Source of the DNA: Halobaculum sp. MBLA0143
GTDB lineage: Archaea > Halobacteriota > Halobacteria > Halobacteriales > Haloferacaceae
Reading direction: 5' to 3'
NCBI RefSeq assembly: GCF_041361465.1
Contig: NZ_JBGKAC010000001.1
Location: 682,001 to 746,000 of the forward strand
DNA length: 64,000 bases
Positions 17,607-26,296 of the stretch are shown piece by piece. Under the pieces are notes generated by a model, which saw only the letters and a list, made by a program, of their open reading frames with translations, searched no databases and had not been told where the DNA came from. Every line of letters starts with the position of its first letter. Position 1 is the first letter of the stretch. Position numbers and translations under genes: made by a program.

Positions 17607-19610
17607 ATGCGCGACTGGCTGGCGCAGCGAGCGGCGTCGACGCCGGACGCAGAGGCGTTGGTCGCGGCCGCCACCGGCACGACCTGGACGTACGCGGAGC
17701 TGGACGAGGCCGTCGAGAAGATGGCCGGCAGCCTGGCGGCGTTGGGGCTGTCGACCGGCGACCGGCTCGGCGTGTTCCTCGACACCCGCGTGGAGTACGT
17801 CACCCTCGTCCACGCGGCCATGCGGCTGGGGCTCCGGCCGATTCCGGTCTCGGACCGGCTGACGGACGCCGAACTCGCCCCGCGGCTGGAGCGGGCGGAC
17901 GTGACGGCGGTCCTCTGTGGCGCGGCGACGGAACAGCGCGCCGTCGAGGCGGCGACGACGGACGACGACGGGCTCGCGGTGCCGGTCGTCTCCCTGGACG
18001 AGCCGCAGTGGAAGCGTGTCACCCACCTCCGGGCGGTCGAGCAGACCGACTTCGAGCCACACGACTGGGACCGGTCGGAGCCGTTGTTGTCGTTGTTCAC
18101 CTCCGGCTCCACGGGCGAGCCGAAGCTCGTCGTCCTCCGGGTCGGCAACGTGCTCTCGTCTGCCGTCACCTTGGGGTTCCGGCTGGGCGTCCACCCGGAC
18201 GACCGCTACCTCCTCACGCTGTCGCCCCACCACACCGGCGGGATCATGCCGCTGTACCGCGCCGTCCTCGCGGGGACGAGCGTCGTGCTCCGGACGGAGT
18301 TCGACCCCGGCGCCGCCGCCGACGACCTCCGGACGTACGACGCAACCGGGGTGTCGCTCGTGCCGACGATGCTGGAACGGATGCTGGACGCTCGGGGGAC
18401 GCTCGCCGACTCGCTGCGGGTGGTGTTGCTCGGCGGCGCGCCCGCCCCGGAGCGACTGATCGAGCGGTGTCGCGACTACTCCGTCCCGGTCCACCCCACC
18501 TACGGGATGACGGAGGCGGCCTCCGGCATCACCGTCGCCACGCCCCAGGAGGCGTTCGACCGCCCGAGCACCGTCGGCCGCCCGCTCGTCTGGACGGACG
18601 TGAGCGTCCGCGACGACGACGGGGAGGAGCTCCCGCCCGGCGAGGTGGGTGAGCTCGTCGTGGACGGCCCGTCCGTGACGACCGGCTACTACGACGACCC
18701 GACGGCGACGGGCGACGCCTTCGGCCCGCACGGCCTCCGCACCGGGGACGTGGGCTACCGCGACGAGGAGGGGTACGTGTACGTCCTCAACCGGAAGGAC
18801 GACCGGATCGTCACCGGCGGGGAGAACGTCGACCCCGGGGAGGTGTTGGACGTGTTGGGCGACCACCCACACGTCACGGCCGCGTCTGTCGTCGGCGTCC
18901 CGGACGACGAGTGGGGCGAACGGGTCGCGGCGTTGGTCGTTCGCTCCGAGCCGTCGATGACCGCGGGCGACCTGGAGACGTTCGCTCGCGAACGGCTCGC
19001 CGGGTTCAAGATTCCGAAGACGATCCGGTTCACGGACGCACTCCCGCGGACGGACTCCGGCTCCGTCCGCCGACCGGAGGTCCGGGAGCGGCTCGCGGCC
19101 GCCGCCGAGTCGACCATCGGCGACGCAGACACGACGAGCGGCGGGGACGACGACGGTGTGACCACAGACACGACGAGCGACGACGACAGTGCGACTGCCG
19201 ACAGCGGCGACGACACCCCAGACGGCCGAGCGACCGACGGGGATTCCGGTGGCGACAACCACACCGACGACGCCCCCGCGAACGACACTCCCGACGACGG
19301 GTCTGGCACTACCGTCGCCGAGAGCGACGATACGGACGACGACACCACCACCGGCGACACGGACAGCGACACCGTCGGCGACACGGACGACGACACTACC
19401 ACCGGCGCGGACGACACCACCGCCGGCGCGGACGACACCACCACCGGCGCGGACGACACCACCACCGGCGCGGACGACACCACCACCGGCGCGGACGACA
19501 CCACCGCCGGCGACACGGACGACCCGGCGGCGTTGGTCGACGGGGACAACGACGACGATCCGACGGATCTCGGGATCGGGGAGAGCGCCGACGCCGACGA
19601 CGGGGCGTGA
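17607..19610 (+). CDS. menE: MenE-like acyl-CoA ligase with a long Asp/Thr-rich C-terminal tail
   Basis: 667 aa: an AMP-forming ligase domain (about residues 1-500) and a disordered acidic tail (about 510-667). The likely role is activation of o-succinylbenzoate for menaquinone synthesis. Seen: SGSTGEPKLVVL (ATP loop), TYGMTEAASG, and NRKDDRIVTGGENVDPGEV (hinge). The last motif reads LPRTDSGSVRR, where most family members have SGK, so the catalytic lysine of the C-terminal domain is replaced by serine. The tail contains five 7-residue GADDTT(T/A) repeats. The ATG at 17607 matches the family start (MRDWLAQRA). No other men genes are nearby, so the substrate is uncertain. Confidence 0.7.
   Translation: MRDWLAQRAASTPDAEALVAAATGTTWTYAELDEAVEKMAGSLAALGLSTGDRLGVFLDTRVEYVTLVHAAMRLGLRPIPVSDRLTDAELAPRLERADVTAVLCGAATEQRAVEAATTDDDGLAVPVVSLDEPQWKRVTHLRAVEQTDFEPHDWDRSEPLLSLFTSGSTGEPKLVVLRVGNVLSSAVTLGFRLGVHPDDRYLLTLSPHHTGGIMPLYRAVLAGTSVVLRTEFDPGAAADDLRTYDATGVSLVPTMLERMLDARGTLADSLRVVLLGGAPAPERLIERCRDYSVPVHPTYGMTEAASGITVATPQEAFDRPSTVGRPLVWTDVSVRDDDGEELPPGEVGELVVDGPSVTTGYYDDPTATGDAFGPHGLRTGDVGYRDEEGYVYVLNRKDDRIVTGGENVDPGEVLDVLGDHPHVTAASVVGVPDDEWGERVAALVVRSEPSMTAGDLETFARERLAGFKIPKTIRFTDALPRTDSGSVRRPEVRERLAAAAESTIGDADTTSGGDDDGVTTDTTSDDDSATADSGDDTPDGRATDGDSGGDNHTDDAPANDTPDDGSGTTVAESDDTDDDTTTGDTDSDTVGDTDDDTTTGADDTTAGADDTTTGADDTTTGADDTTTGADDTTAGDTDDPAALVDGDNDDDPTDLGIGESADADDGA
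19404..19508 (+). repeat. 21-bp coding minisatellite in the menE-like tail
   Basis: Five in-frame copies of a 21-bp unit encoding GADDTTT or GADDTTA, nearly identical at the DNA level, within a longer Asp/Thr-rich tail. The repeats keep frame and strand. Confidence 0.9.
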
Positions 19611-19640
19611 GGCGTCGCCGAGAACTGGACCGCGGCGAGT

Positions 19641-20285
19641 CTACGACTCGATCAGGTCGGTGAGCCGGTCGAACACGTCGTCCGGCGACCCCTCGCCGGA
19701 CACCTCGGCGAGCGCGCCCGTCTCGCGGTAGTGGTCGACGACCGGCGCGGTCTCCTCCTCGTACACGCGGAGCCGTTCGCGGACGGTCTCTTCGGTGTCG
19801 TCCTCGCGCTGGACGATCTCGCCGCCACACTCGTCACACACGCCCGCCTCCGCCGGCGGGTCGAAGTCGACGTGGTACGTCGCCCCGCAGTCGTCACACA
19901 CCCGACGACCGGTGAGCCGGTCGACGAGGACGGACTCCGGTACGTCTAAGAACACGACGTGGTCCAACGCCGTCTGCTCGGAGAGGTACTCCGCCTGGTC
20001 GAGGTTGCGGGGGTAGCCGTCGAGCACGAACCCCTCGGCGCCAGAGAGCGCCGTCACGACGATCTCGTTGACGACCGTGTCCGGCACGAGTTCGCCGGCG
20101 TCCATGAACCCACCGGGGGTGTCGTACGCCACGTCCAGCTCGGAGATGTCCATCTCCTTGTTGTTCCGGAGGGCGTCGCCGGTCGTGATCACGTCGAGTC
20201 CGTACTCGGCAGCGAGTCGCTTCCCTTGGGTGCCCTTGCCCGCGCCGGGCGGGCCGAGCAACAACACGCGGTGGTCGTCTGTCAC
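19641..20285 (-). CDS. adk: Adenylate kinase
   Basis: Converts AMP + ATP to 2 ADP. 214 aa, the long-lid form. Walker [10 protein letters not shown] (residues 11-19), the AMP-site segment [16 protein letters not shown], and a lid with CDDCG and CDECGG cysteine pairs that would hold zinc. The start is GTG at 20285. It is last in the leftward run CBS-glyS-dolichol kinase-cheF-adk; the 51-bp gap after cheF could allow co-transcription. This is a bacterial-type adk, usual for haloarchaea. Confidence 0.93.
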   Translation of the reverse strand: MTDDHRVLLLGPPGAGKGTQGKRLAAEYGLDVITTGDALRNNKEMDISELDVAYDTPGGFMDAGELVPDTVVNEIVVTALSGAEGFVLDGYPRNLDQAEYLSEQTALDHVVFLDVPESVLVDRLTGRRVCDDCGATYHVDFDPPAEAGVCDECGGEIVQREDDTEETVRERLRVYEEETAPVVDHYRETGALAEVSGEGSPDDVFDRLTDLIES

Positions 20286-20336
20286 GTCTGTCCGGACTGC
20301 GGCCAGCGTAAAGTGTCTGCGGAAATCGGCGCGACG

Positions 20337-21200
20337 CTACGTGTTGACCTGTTCCAGCCGATTGCCGGCGACCACCTTCCCCTTCATCGTCAGGGTGGTC
20401 TCCTCCTGGGTGTCGGCGATGAGCCCCTTCTCGCGGAGCCCGCGCAACACCATGGTGAGCCGCTGGGGGTTGAACTCCACCACCTTCGACAGCGACACGC
20501 CGGGAGCGGTGTACAGCGCGACCAGGATCTCCTCTTCTTCGTCCGTGATCGTCGTCTCCTCCAGCTCCTCGGCCACGTCGGAGTACCGCATCCGGACGTA
20601 CCGTCCGAGGAGGTTCGTCTTCCGGGAGGACTCGATTCCGGCTTCCGTCGTCACCGCCTCGCCGTCCGCCAGGTGCCGGAAGTTGACCACCGGGTGTCGA
20701 CCGTAGCCGAGGTCTCGCTCCGAGCGATCCACCCCGATCACGTCGTCCAGGTCGATCTGGATCACGCCGTCGCTCCGCTTGAACCCGATCTTCTCCCACT
20801 TCAGGGCGAGCTTGGACTTCACCGCGTCCACGTCCGTCACGCGGCCGCCCTTCCGGGCGGGGTGGCGAACGAGCGTCGGCGTCCCGTTGAGCAACACCTT
20901 GAACAACACCGTAGAGAACCGCTCGATGTGTTTGTCCTCCCCCTCGATGGCGACGACGCGCCGCGCGTCCCCGTCGCGGTAGGCGACGGTGACGGTGTCG
21001 TTGAAGTACGTCCGAAGCTCGTCCGGCACGTCACCGACCTTCACGTCGAAGATCTCCGAGAGAGGGATGTTCTCGCGCACGTCGTCGGAGGCGACGACCA
21101 ACTGTGACTTCCCCAGGATGATACGCCCCTTGGGCGGCTCCCCAGCCACCTGGTGGCTGTAGAACCAGCCGGGAAAATCAGCGACGACCGACTCGCTCAT
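20337..21200 (-). CDS. cheF: Archaellum taxis adaptor CheF
   Basis: 287 aa. CheF (DUF439) is an archaeal protein known to link the chemotaxis response regulator CheY to the archaellum motor. The body contains the family's beta-rich domain. The C-terminal 70 residues form a winged helix (EEEEILVALYTAP, LTMVLRGLREKGLI). The start ATG at 21200 follows a TATA-like element at about 21223-21231. No che or arl genes are nearby, so this may be a dispersed paralogue; many haloarchaea have more than one CheF. Confidence 0.78.
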   Translation of the reverse strand: MSESVVADFPGWFYSHQVAGEPPKGRIILGKSQLVVASDDVRENIPLSEIFDVKVGDVPDELRTYFNDTVTVAYRDGDARRVVAIEGEDKHIERFSTVLFKVLLNGTPTLVRHPARKGGRVTDVDAVKSKLALKWEKIGFKRSDGVIQIDLDDVIGVDRSERDLGYGRHPVVNFRHLADGEAVTTEAGIESSRKTNLLGRYVRMRYSDVAEELEETTITDEEEEILVALYTAPGVSLSKVVEFNPQRLTMVLRGLREKGLIADTQEETTLTMKGKVVAGNRLEQVNT

Positions 21201-21262
21201 ACCACACAGTTCGTGTCCCGCGACTTACCGGTTTCGGGTGTCCTCACCACGCGCCGGGGGTG

Positions 21263-21847
21263 TCAGGCGGCCTGCGCCAACAGCCACATCGCACCCCCGG
21301 CGCTCGGCGGGATGGAGAAGTTGTCGTCGACGACGTAGCCGGCGACGACCGGCTTCACCCCGTCCGCGAACGTCGCGCCCGCGGCGCCGGCGGCGGCGAC
21401 GGCGGCCCCCGGCAGTTGGCCGAGTGCCCCGACCGCGAACGGCAGCGCCAGGGCGAAACACACCAGGAACATGACCGCCAGCACACCCGCCTCCTTGGCG
21501 GCCGTCGCGTCGGCCGACCCGAGCACGCCGGAGATGGGATCACCGACGGACAGCATCAACACCGCCGGCACGCCGATCCACGCCGGGAACAACGTCGCCG
21601 CCAGCGTCCCCCCGACGAAGAACAACGCGTACCCCGCGACGTTGTCCGTCTCGTACTCCCGGGTGAGCTCGTCGTAGATCCGGTGTTGGTAGCCGACGAC
21701 CAACCGGACGAACTCCAGGACCGCCACGACGGCGAGGGCCCCCGCCAGCGCCAGCCGGAACTGAGCGTACGTCACCAGCCCGACGACGTACGCGCCGGGG
21801 AACGCCGTCCCGGCGAGGTGGACGGCCCGGCGACGCAGCTCGCTCAC
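21263..21847 (-). CDS. Dolichol/phytol kinase-family membrane protein
   Basis: 194 aa, six or seven membrane segments. The family is CTP-dependent polyprenol kinases (SEC59-like), which phosphorylate dolichol for glycan carriers. Conserved-looking parts are RRAVHLAGT at the start, VLMLSVGDPISGVLGS (a D-P-S--G- motif typical of this group) and FADGVKPVVAGYVVDDNF. Its GTG overlaps the glyS stop (GTGA), so translation is coupled. Likely role: lipid carrier phosphorylation for N-glycosylation of surface proteins. The reaction is inferred from the family. Confidence 0.72.
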   Translation of the reverse strand: MSELRRRAVHLAGTAFPGAYVVGLVTYAQFRLALAGALAVVAVLEFVRLVVGYQHRIYDELTREYETDNVAGYALFFVGGTLAATLFPAWIGVPAVLMLSVGDPISGVLGSADATAAKEAGVLAVMFLVCFALALPFAVGALGQLPGAAVAAAGAAGATFADGVKPVVAGYVVDDNFSIPPSAGGAMWLLAQAA

Positions 21848-23652
21848 GGCTCCGTCGTCCCGGCCGCGACCACCTCGTAGCGGTCCCGCAGCGCTGCGAA
21901 CGTCGTCTCCCCGTCGACTAACGCCTCGATCTCGTCTGGCACGTCCGTCGTCGGCACCCGCACCTGTGCGGCGGTGTCCCGTTCCCGCACCGTCACCGTG
22001 TCCGGCCCGTCGGACTCGATCCCGTCGCGGTCGACGGTGACACAGAACGGCGTCCCCACCTCGTCTTGCCGGCGGTAGCGCCGACCGATAGAGCCGGAGT
22101 CGTCTTCCGTCACGGCCAGCCCTCGCTCGCGCAGCCGCCGGGCCAGCGCCGTCGACCCCTCGACGAGCTGGTCGTCGTTCGACACCAACGGGAACACCGC
22201 GGCGGTCGTCGGCGCCACCGCCGGGTCCAGCGCCAGGAACGTCCGGGTCTCCCCGTCGACGACGTCCTCGCGGTAGGCGTGGTCGACGAGCGTCAACACC
22301 GTCCGGTCGACGCCGAAGGAGGGCTCGATCACGTGCGGGGTGACGTGCTCGCCCGACTCCGTCACGGTCTCCGTGCCGAAGTTGGCCGTCTCCGTGTCGA
22401 CGGTGTGTGCCGTCCCGTCGACCGTGACGGTGACCGTCTCAGCGTCGAACGCGTCCGGATCGCGCTCGGCCAGGGTCTCCAGCGCGTCGGCCACGCTCCC
22501 GGCGTCGGCGCCGAACTTCGGCCCGAGCACGGACATGTCCGGGTCGACGGTCGTCCGCTCGACCGTCTGCGGCTCGTCGTACTCCCGGAACACCGTGTAG
22601 CGGTCGTCGGAGTGGTCGGCGTGTTTCGAGAGGTCGTAGTCGCCGCGGTCGGCGAACCCGGCGATCTCCACCCAGTCGCCGCCCTCGCCGTCCGGCCCTA
22701 CGCCCAGCAGCGCCTCCGCGTCCCAGCAGTCGGAGGCGTAGTGTGCGAGCTCCCCGCTGTTGTGCTGACGGAAGCGGAGCCGGTCGGGGTCGACGCCGAC
22801 CTGGTCGTACCACCGTCGGGCGACCCCGAGGTAGTAGGCGACCCACTCGGAGGCGACGACCCCCTCCGCGACCGCCTCCGGCGGCGTCAGCTCCCGGATG
22901 CCCTCGCCGGCCTCCTGTGCGGCCGCCGAGTACAGCGGGAGCGACACGTCCGCGACCGGCTCCAACGACGGGCCGTCGTCGTCCGGGTGGACGAACTGCT
23001 CCAGCTCGGCCATCGTGAACTCCCGGAGCCGGCGGAGCCCACCCCGGGGGCTGATCTCGTTGCGGTAGCCCGGGCCGATCTGTGTCACGCCGAACGGGAG
23101 GCTGTTGCGGGCGTACTGCTTCAGCCGGGGGAACTCCACGAAGATCCCCTGAGCCGTCTCCGGCCGGAGGAAGCCGGCGTCGCCCGACCCCGGACCGATC
23201 TCCGTCTCGAACATGAGGTTGAACTCCTCGACGGACTGGCCCGCGAGCGGCGTCGCACACGCCGGACAGCCGATCTCGTGGTCGGCGATCAGTGTCTCGA
23301 CCTCGTCGGTCGGCAGCGACTCCGCCTCCTCGATCGCTGTCGCGTCCTCGATCAGGTGGTCCGCGCGGTGGGCCCCGTCACACTCCGGACACCGGACGAG
23401 CATGTCGTCGAAGCCGTCGAGGTGGCCGGAGGCCTCGAACACCGACTCCGGCATCACCGTCGGCGCCTCGATCTCCTGGTTCCCCTCCCGGACGGTGAAC
23501 CGGTCGCGCCAGGCCGTCTCGACGTTGTCCTTCAGACTCGCCCCGCGTGGGCCGTACGTCTGGAGGCCGGCGACGCCGCCGTAGGCGTCGACGGACCCGA
23601 AGAAGAACCCGCGGCGCTTCGCCAGCTCCGCGAGGGTGTCGCCGTCGGCCAT
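21844..23652 (-). CDS. glyS: Glycyl-tRNA synthetase (archaeal/eukaryal type)
   Basis: Charges tRNA(Gly). 602 aa, class IIa. Seen: the N-terminal RRGFFFGSVDAYGG segment, motif 2 with RNEISPRGGLRRLREF, and FLRPETAQGIFVEF. Two zinc-type cysteine pairs (VRCPECDGAHR and IGCPACATPL) lie in the insertion at about residues 85-140. The C-terminal anticodon-binding domain holds AVFPLVSNDDQLV. The ATG at 23652 directly follows the TAG of the CBS-domain gene. It is the central gene of the leftward operon. Confidence 0.95.
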   Translation of the reverse strand: MADGDTLAELAKRRGFFFGSVDAYGGVAGLQTYGPRGASLKDNVETAWRDRFTVREGNQEIEAPTVMPESVFEASGHLDGFDDMLVRCPECDGAHRADHLIEDATAIEEAESLPTDEVETLIADHEIGCPACATPLAGQSVEEFNLMFETEIGPGSGDAGFLRPETAQGIFVEFPRLKQYARNSLPFGVTQIGPGYRNEISPRGGLRRLREFTMAELEQFVHPDDDGPSLEPVADVSLPLYSAAAQEAGEGIRELTPPEAVAEGVVASEWVAYYLGVARRWYDQVGVDPDRLRFRQHNSGELAHYASDCWDAEALLGVGPDGEGGDWVEIAGFADRGDYDLSKHADHSDDRYTVFREYDEPQTVERTTVDPDMSVLGPKFGADAGSVADALETLAERDPDAFDAETVTVTVDGTAHTVDTETANFGTETVTESGEHVTPHVIEPSFGVDRTVLTLVDHAYREDVVDGETRTFLALDPAVAPTTAAVFPLVSNDDQLVEGSTALARRLRERGLAVTEDDSGSIGRRYRRQDEVGTPFCVTVDRDGIESDGPDTVTVRERDTAAQVRVPTTDVPDEIEALVDGETTFAALRDRYEVVAAGTTEP

Positions 23653-24510
23653 CTACACCGCCTCCAGGACGTGAACGTCTCTGAGGATCCCGGCCAGGTC
23701 GCCGCCGTCCACGAGCGGGAACTGTTCGACGTCGTTGCGGACCATCGTCTGTGCGGCCTCCGTCACCGTCTGGCCCCCGTAGACGGTCAACACGTCCTCC
23801 GTCATCACCCGCGACACCGGGTCCGAGGGGAGTTCCACGTCCCGGGTCGGGAGGTAACGGCTCCCGACCGCCTTCACGCTCTCCCACTTCCAGTCGTCGT
23901 CCTGATCGGCGATGGACTCGCCGGTCTCTTCTTCGCCTTCGACGATCCGAGCGACCTCCAACAGGTCCACCTCGGTCAGCATCCCGGCGATCTCGCAGTC
24001 GTCGTCGAGACAGACGCCGTACGGCACGTCGGCGTAGGTGAGCTGGCGCTCGGCGACCGTCAGCGGCGTCTCCGTGTGTACTGTGACGACCGTGTCGCCG
24101 GCCACCTCGCCACACGTCGCGTCGGCCGCCACGTCGCCGTGGGCGATGGCGTGGATCACGTCCGTCACGGTGACGATTCCGACCAGATCCGTCTCGTCGT
24201 CGTCGGCGACGACCGGCACCCGGCGGGCCCCCTCCTCGACGGCGAGCCGGGCGACCGCCCGCACGTTCGCGTCCGGCGTGACCGTCGGCACCTCCCGCAT
24301 CAGGAGCGCGAGTTGGTCTTCCGTCGGATTTGCGATCAGGTCCTCTCTGGAGACGAGTCCGCGGAACTCCTCGCCGTCGTCCGTCGGCTTGACGACGGGC
24401 ACAGACGAGAACCGGTTGTCCTGGAGGTACTCCAGCGCGTCCTTTCGACCGCCGGGCAACGGGACCGTCACCAGGTCCGCCCGCGGCGTCATCGCGTCGG
24501 CTACGTCCAT
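23653..24510 (-). CDS. Protein with four CBS domains
   Basis: 285 aa, built from two Bateman pairs. Repeating signatures are SSVPVV, RRVPVVADDDETDLVGIVTV, YGVCLDDDCEIAGMLTEVDL and EQFPLVDGGDLAGILRDV. CBS modules bind adenosyl ligands (AMP, ATP, AdoMet) and usually regulate an attached enzyme, but none is fused here. The gene abuts glyS with no gap, a pairing that suggests a role linked to translation or energy sensing. Partner and ligand are unknown. Confidence 0.85.
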   Translation of the reverse strand: MDVADAMTPRADLVTVPLPGGRKDALEYLQDNRFSSVPVVKPTDDGEEFRGLVSREDLIANPTEDQLALLMREVPTVTPDANVRAVARLAVEEGARRVPVVADDDETDLVGIVTVTDVIHAIAHGDVAADATCGEVAGDTVVTVHTETPLTVAERQLTYADVPYGVCLDDDCEIAGMLTEVDLLEVARIVEGEEETGESIADQDDDWKWESVKAVGSRYLPTRDVELPSDPVSRVMTEDVLTVYGGQTVTEAAQTMVRNDVEQFPLVDGGDLAGILRDVHVLEAV

Positions 24511-24573
24511 ACCCCTCCGTACCGACCGGTACCCCTTGTATACTGCGAAGCCACGGGCGGCCGTGCCGGGTGA

Positions 24574-25002
24574 CTACTCCAACAACGCGTAGAAGACGGC
24601 GACCAGGCCGACGATGTCTAACAGCTCCGCGACCCCGGCGATCACCACACCCAGCGGCACCCCCAGCCCCAGGTCCAGCCCGCCCAGCAACGGCGACACG
24701 AGCCCGAAGATGGACTGGAGCGTCAACACGGTCAGTGACAACACCGCCCGCCCGGTCGTCAGGAGGAACAGCCCGCCGCCGAACAGGAGTGTCGACCGCT
24801 CCCCGTCCCTGCCGTACGCTTGGAGCGTGTGGTAGGCGACGACCAAGCCGACGACCGCCAACACGACGTTGGCGAGCGCGACCGGCGCCCGTGCGTTCGG
24901 CCCCAGTCCGGCGCCGGCCTGGAGCGCGACCGCGCCGGCGGCGAGCCCACCCCGGGCCGCGTAGCTGTGCCCGTCGTCCCTGTCGACCGTGTCGTCTGTC
25001 AT
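24574..25002 (-). CDS. Small haloarchaeal membrane protein (paralogue of the next gene)
   Basis: 142 aa with four hydrophobic segments after a 25-residue polar N-terminus. It resembles the protein encoded just upstream: both have a Y--L-AYGRDG/RGYRRGG, (S/R)TLLFG-G and T-R-(V)LS-like core. Its ATG at 25002 overlaps the neighbour's TGA by 4 bp. Third gene of a regulator plus two membrane proteins operon. Function unknown. Confidence 0.65.
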   Translation of the reverse strand: MTDDTVDRDDGHSYAARGGLAAGAVALQAGAGLGPNARAPVALANVVLAVVGLVVAYHTLQAYGRDGERSTLLFGGGLFLLTTGRAVLSLTVLTLQSIFGLVSPLLGGLDLGLGVPLGVVIAGVAELLDIVGLVAVFYALLE

Positions 25003-25349
25003 GGTCCCGAGCCTCCGCGGTCGTAGATCGCCCGCAACACGAGCAACGCTCCGACGATCCGCCAGCCGGTGCTCGCAATCGACGTGACGCCGACACCGAC
25101 CCCCAACCCCGTGGCCAGGATGATCCGCGTCACCTTCGAGAGGAAGACGATACACAACACTCCGAGTCCGAACAAGAGCAGCGTCCGTTGGCCCCCGCGG
25201 CGGTAGCCCCGCAGGACGCGAAAGCCGACGAACAACGACAGCGCCAGCGAGACGAGAAACGCCGCCGCCAGCGCGTACAGGAACGCCCGCTGGGCGATCG
25301 TCCCGCCGGACTGGAGCAGTGCTGTCGTGGTGTAGAGTGTGTCTGTCAT
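24999..25349 (-). CDS. Small haloarchaeal membrane protein, middle gene of the operon
   Basis: 116 aa, about three hydrophobic segments (residues 22-45, 55-72, 85-105) with RGGQRTLLLFGLGV between them. The ATG at 25349 overlaps the regulator's TGA (ATGA), and its own stop overlaps the next gene. It is short and hydrophobic without catalytic motifs, and pairs with its paralogue, so the two may form a membrane complex. Function unknown. Confidence 0.65.
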   Translation of the reverse strand: MTDTLYTTTALLQSGGTIAQRAFLYALAAAFLVSLALSLFVGFRVLRGYRRGGQRTLLLFGLGVLCIVFLSKVTRIILATGLGVGVGVTSIASTGWRIVGALLVLRAIYDRGGSGP

Positions 25350-25696
25350 TTGAGCTGATCCAGCAGGTCGCTGAGGCGGTCGGCCGGGTCCGTCCTGCGT
25401 TCGACCTGGACCTCGAACTGGCCCTCCTCCAGCCGCACGGTCAACCCCTCGAACGAGGCGGCGAACGTCTCGTAGTGGTGGCCGTCCGGGTCCAGCTCCT
25501 GGTACGACTCCAGGAGGTCCTGTTCGCGCAGACTGTCGATCCGTCTGTAGGCGGTCGCCTTCGAGGTGCCGCACCGCTCGGCGAGGGTCGCTGCCGACAG
25601 TCGCTCCAGACTCGTCTCCCGGAGAATCTCCCGGGCGTACTCGTCTTCCAAGAGCCCGGCGACGGTCTCCAGTTCCTCGTCCGCCTCCTCCGCCAT
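25346..25696 (-). CDS. Winged-helix regulator (ArsR-like), first gene of the operon
   Basis: About 116 aa. The helix-turn-helix is LSAATLAERCGTSKATAYRRIDSL (about residues 33-56), followed by a wing (LLESYQELDPDGHHYETF). No metal-binding cysteines of the classical ArsR sensors are seen. The ATG at 25696 or the GTG at 25702 lies about 25 bp after a very clear TATA box. The two downstream membrane proteins are coupled by ATGA overlaps, so the regulator probably controls them and itself. Confidence 0.78.
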   Translation of the reverse strand: MAEEADEELETVAGLLEDEYAREILRETSLERLSAATLAERCGTSKATAYRRIDSLREQDLLESYQELDPDGHHYETFAASFEGLTVRLEEGQFEVQVERRTDPADRLSDLLDQLK

Positions 25697-25718
25697 CGTC
25701 ACGCTTCTTCGACTCCCG

Positions 25719-25729
25719 ATATATAAAAC
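25719..25729 (-). promoter_or_regulatory. TATA box of the regulator operon
   Basis: TTTTATATATC on the minus strand, centred about 27 bp before the regulator's start, with C/G-rich flanks. It is one of the clearest TATA elements in the window and implies a leaderless transcript. Confidence 0.75.
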
Positions 25730-25823
25730 GGGGGAGGATCACTCTGTGAGAGAGTGTGCCCCGCCGACGAACAACTTCCGTATCTCCAGTAGTTACTTCA
25801 GTTAGATCCGAAACGAGACGACA

Positions 25824-26182
25824 GTGAGTGAAGCGACACTGACCCCAGACGACCTCGGGACGCTCGTCCCGTCGTTGCTCGTCGTCGTCGGACGGTTCAC
25901 CAACACCGTCCGCGACGAGACGGGCAATCCGGCGGACGTGGTCGGCAGCCGACCGTTGCTCACGCCGTCGTCGCTGCTGTCCGGCGGAGCGGTGACGCCG
26001 GCGACGAGACAGACGGGGACGAAACGGAGGACTCCTGACCGCTCTCTCGTCTCGGCCGACTGAACGTCGTCCACGCGACGAACGTCCCGATGCTCGGGGT
26101 GCCCGGGACCGACGACGACGGGGACGGCGACGACAGCGACACGGACCTGCCGGACCCGTCTCTGTCGTACGCCGAGCCGTGA
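25824..26182 (+). pseudogene. Possible decayed or frameshifted small gene
   Basis: A frame beginning GTG at 25824 reads as protein-like for about 60 codons (SEATLTPDDLGTLVPSLL, then a hydrophobic stretch) and then becomes Arg-rich, ending at 26063. Two other frames carry typical acidic haloarchaeal endings: ETDGDETEDS to a stop at 26038, then NVVHATNVPMLGVPGTDDDG and on to a stop at 26182. No single frame spans all three. This looks like a gene broken by at least one frameshift, or chance. I recognise no family. Confidence 0.3.
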
Positions 26183-26200
26183 GACGACGCTCGTGCCCCC

Positions 26201-26239
26201 CTCGCGCCCTCCTCGCGCCCTCCTCGCGCCCTCCTCGCG
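26201..26239. repeat. 11-bp tandem repeat, about 3.5 copies
   Basis: CTCGCGCCCTC is repeated at 26201, 26212 and 26223 with a partial copy at 26234. It lies between the suspected broken gene and the promoter of the next gene. Confidence 0.85.
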
Positions 26240-26266
26240 TGATCCGAGTCACAGACAGACGACAGA

Positions 26267-26273
26267 GATATAC
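26267..26273 (+). promoter_or_regulatory. TATA box of the membrane protein gene at 26297
   Basis: GATATAC about 27 bp before the GTG start at 26297, preceded by AGACGACAGA, which can serve as a BRE. The spacing fits a leaderless transcript. Confidence 0.6.
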
Positions 26274-26296
26274 CCAACCCCGCAGACGGGCGGAGT

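Noticed and set aside
16848-19262. 804-codon open frame on the minus strand
   Set aside because: Only the last 144 codons resemble a protein (PIN domain). The rest is antisense to the menE-like gene, as high-GC DNA often allows.
25802-26074. 90-codon minus-strand frame opposite the suspected broken gene
   Set aside because: Ser/Thr/Val-rich antisense composition and no promoter or family resemblance; the plus strand looks more protein-like.
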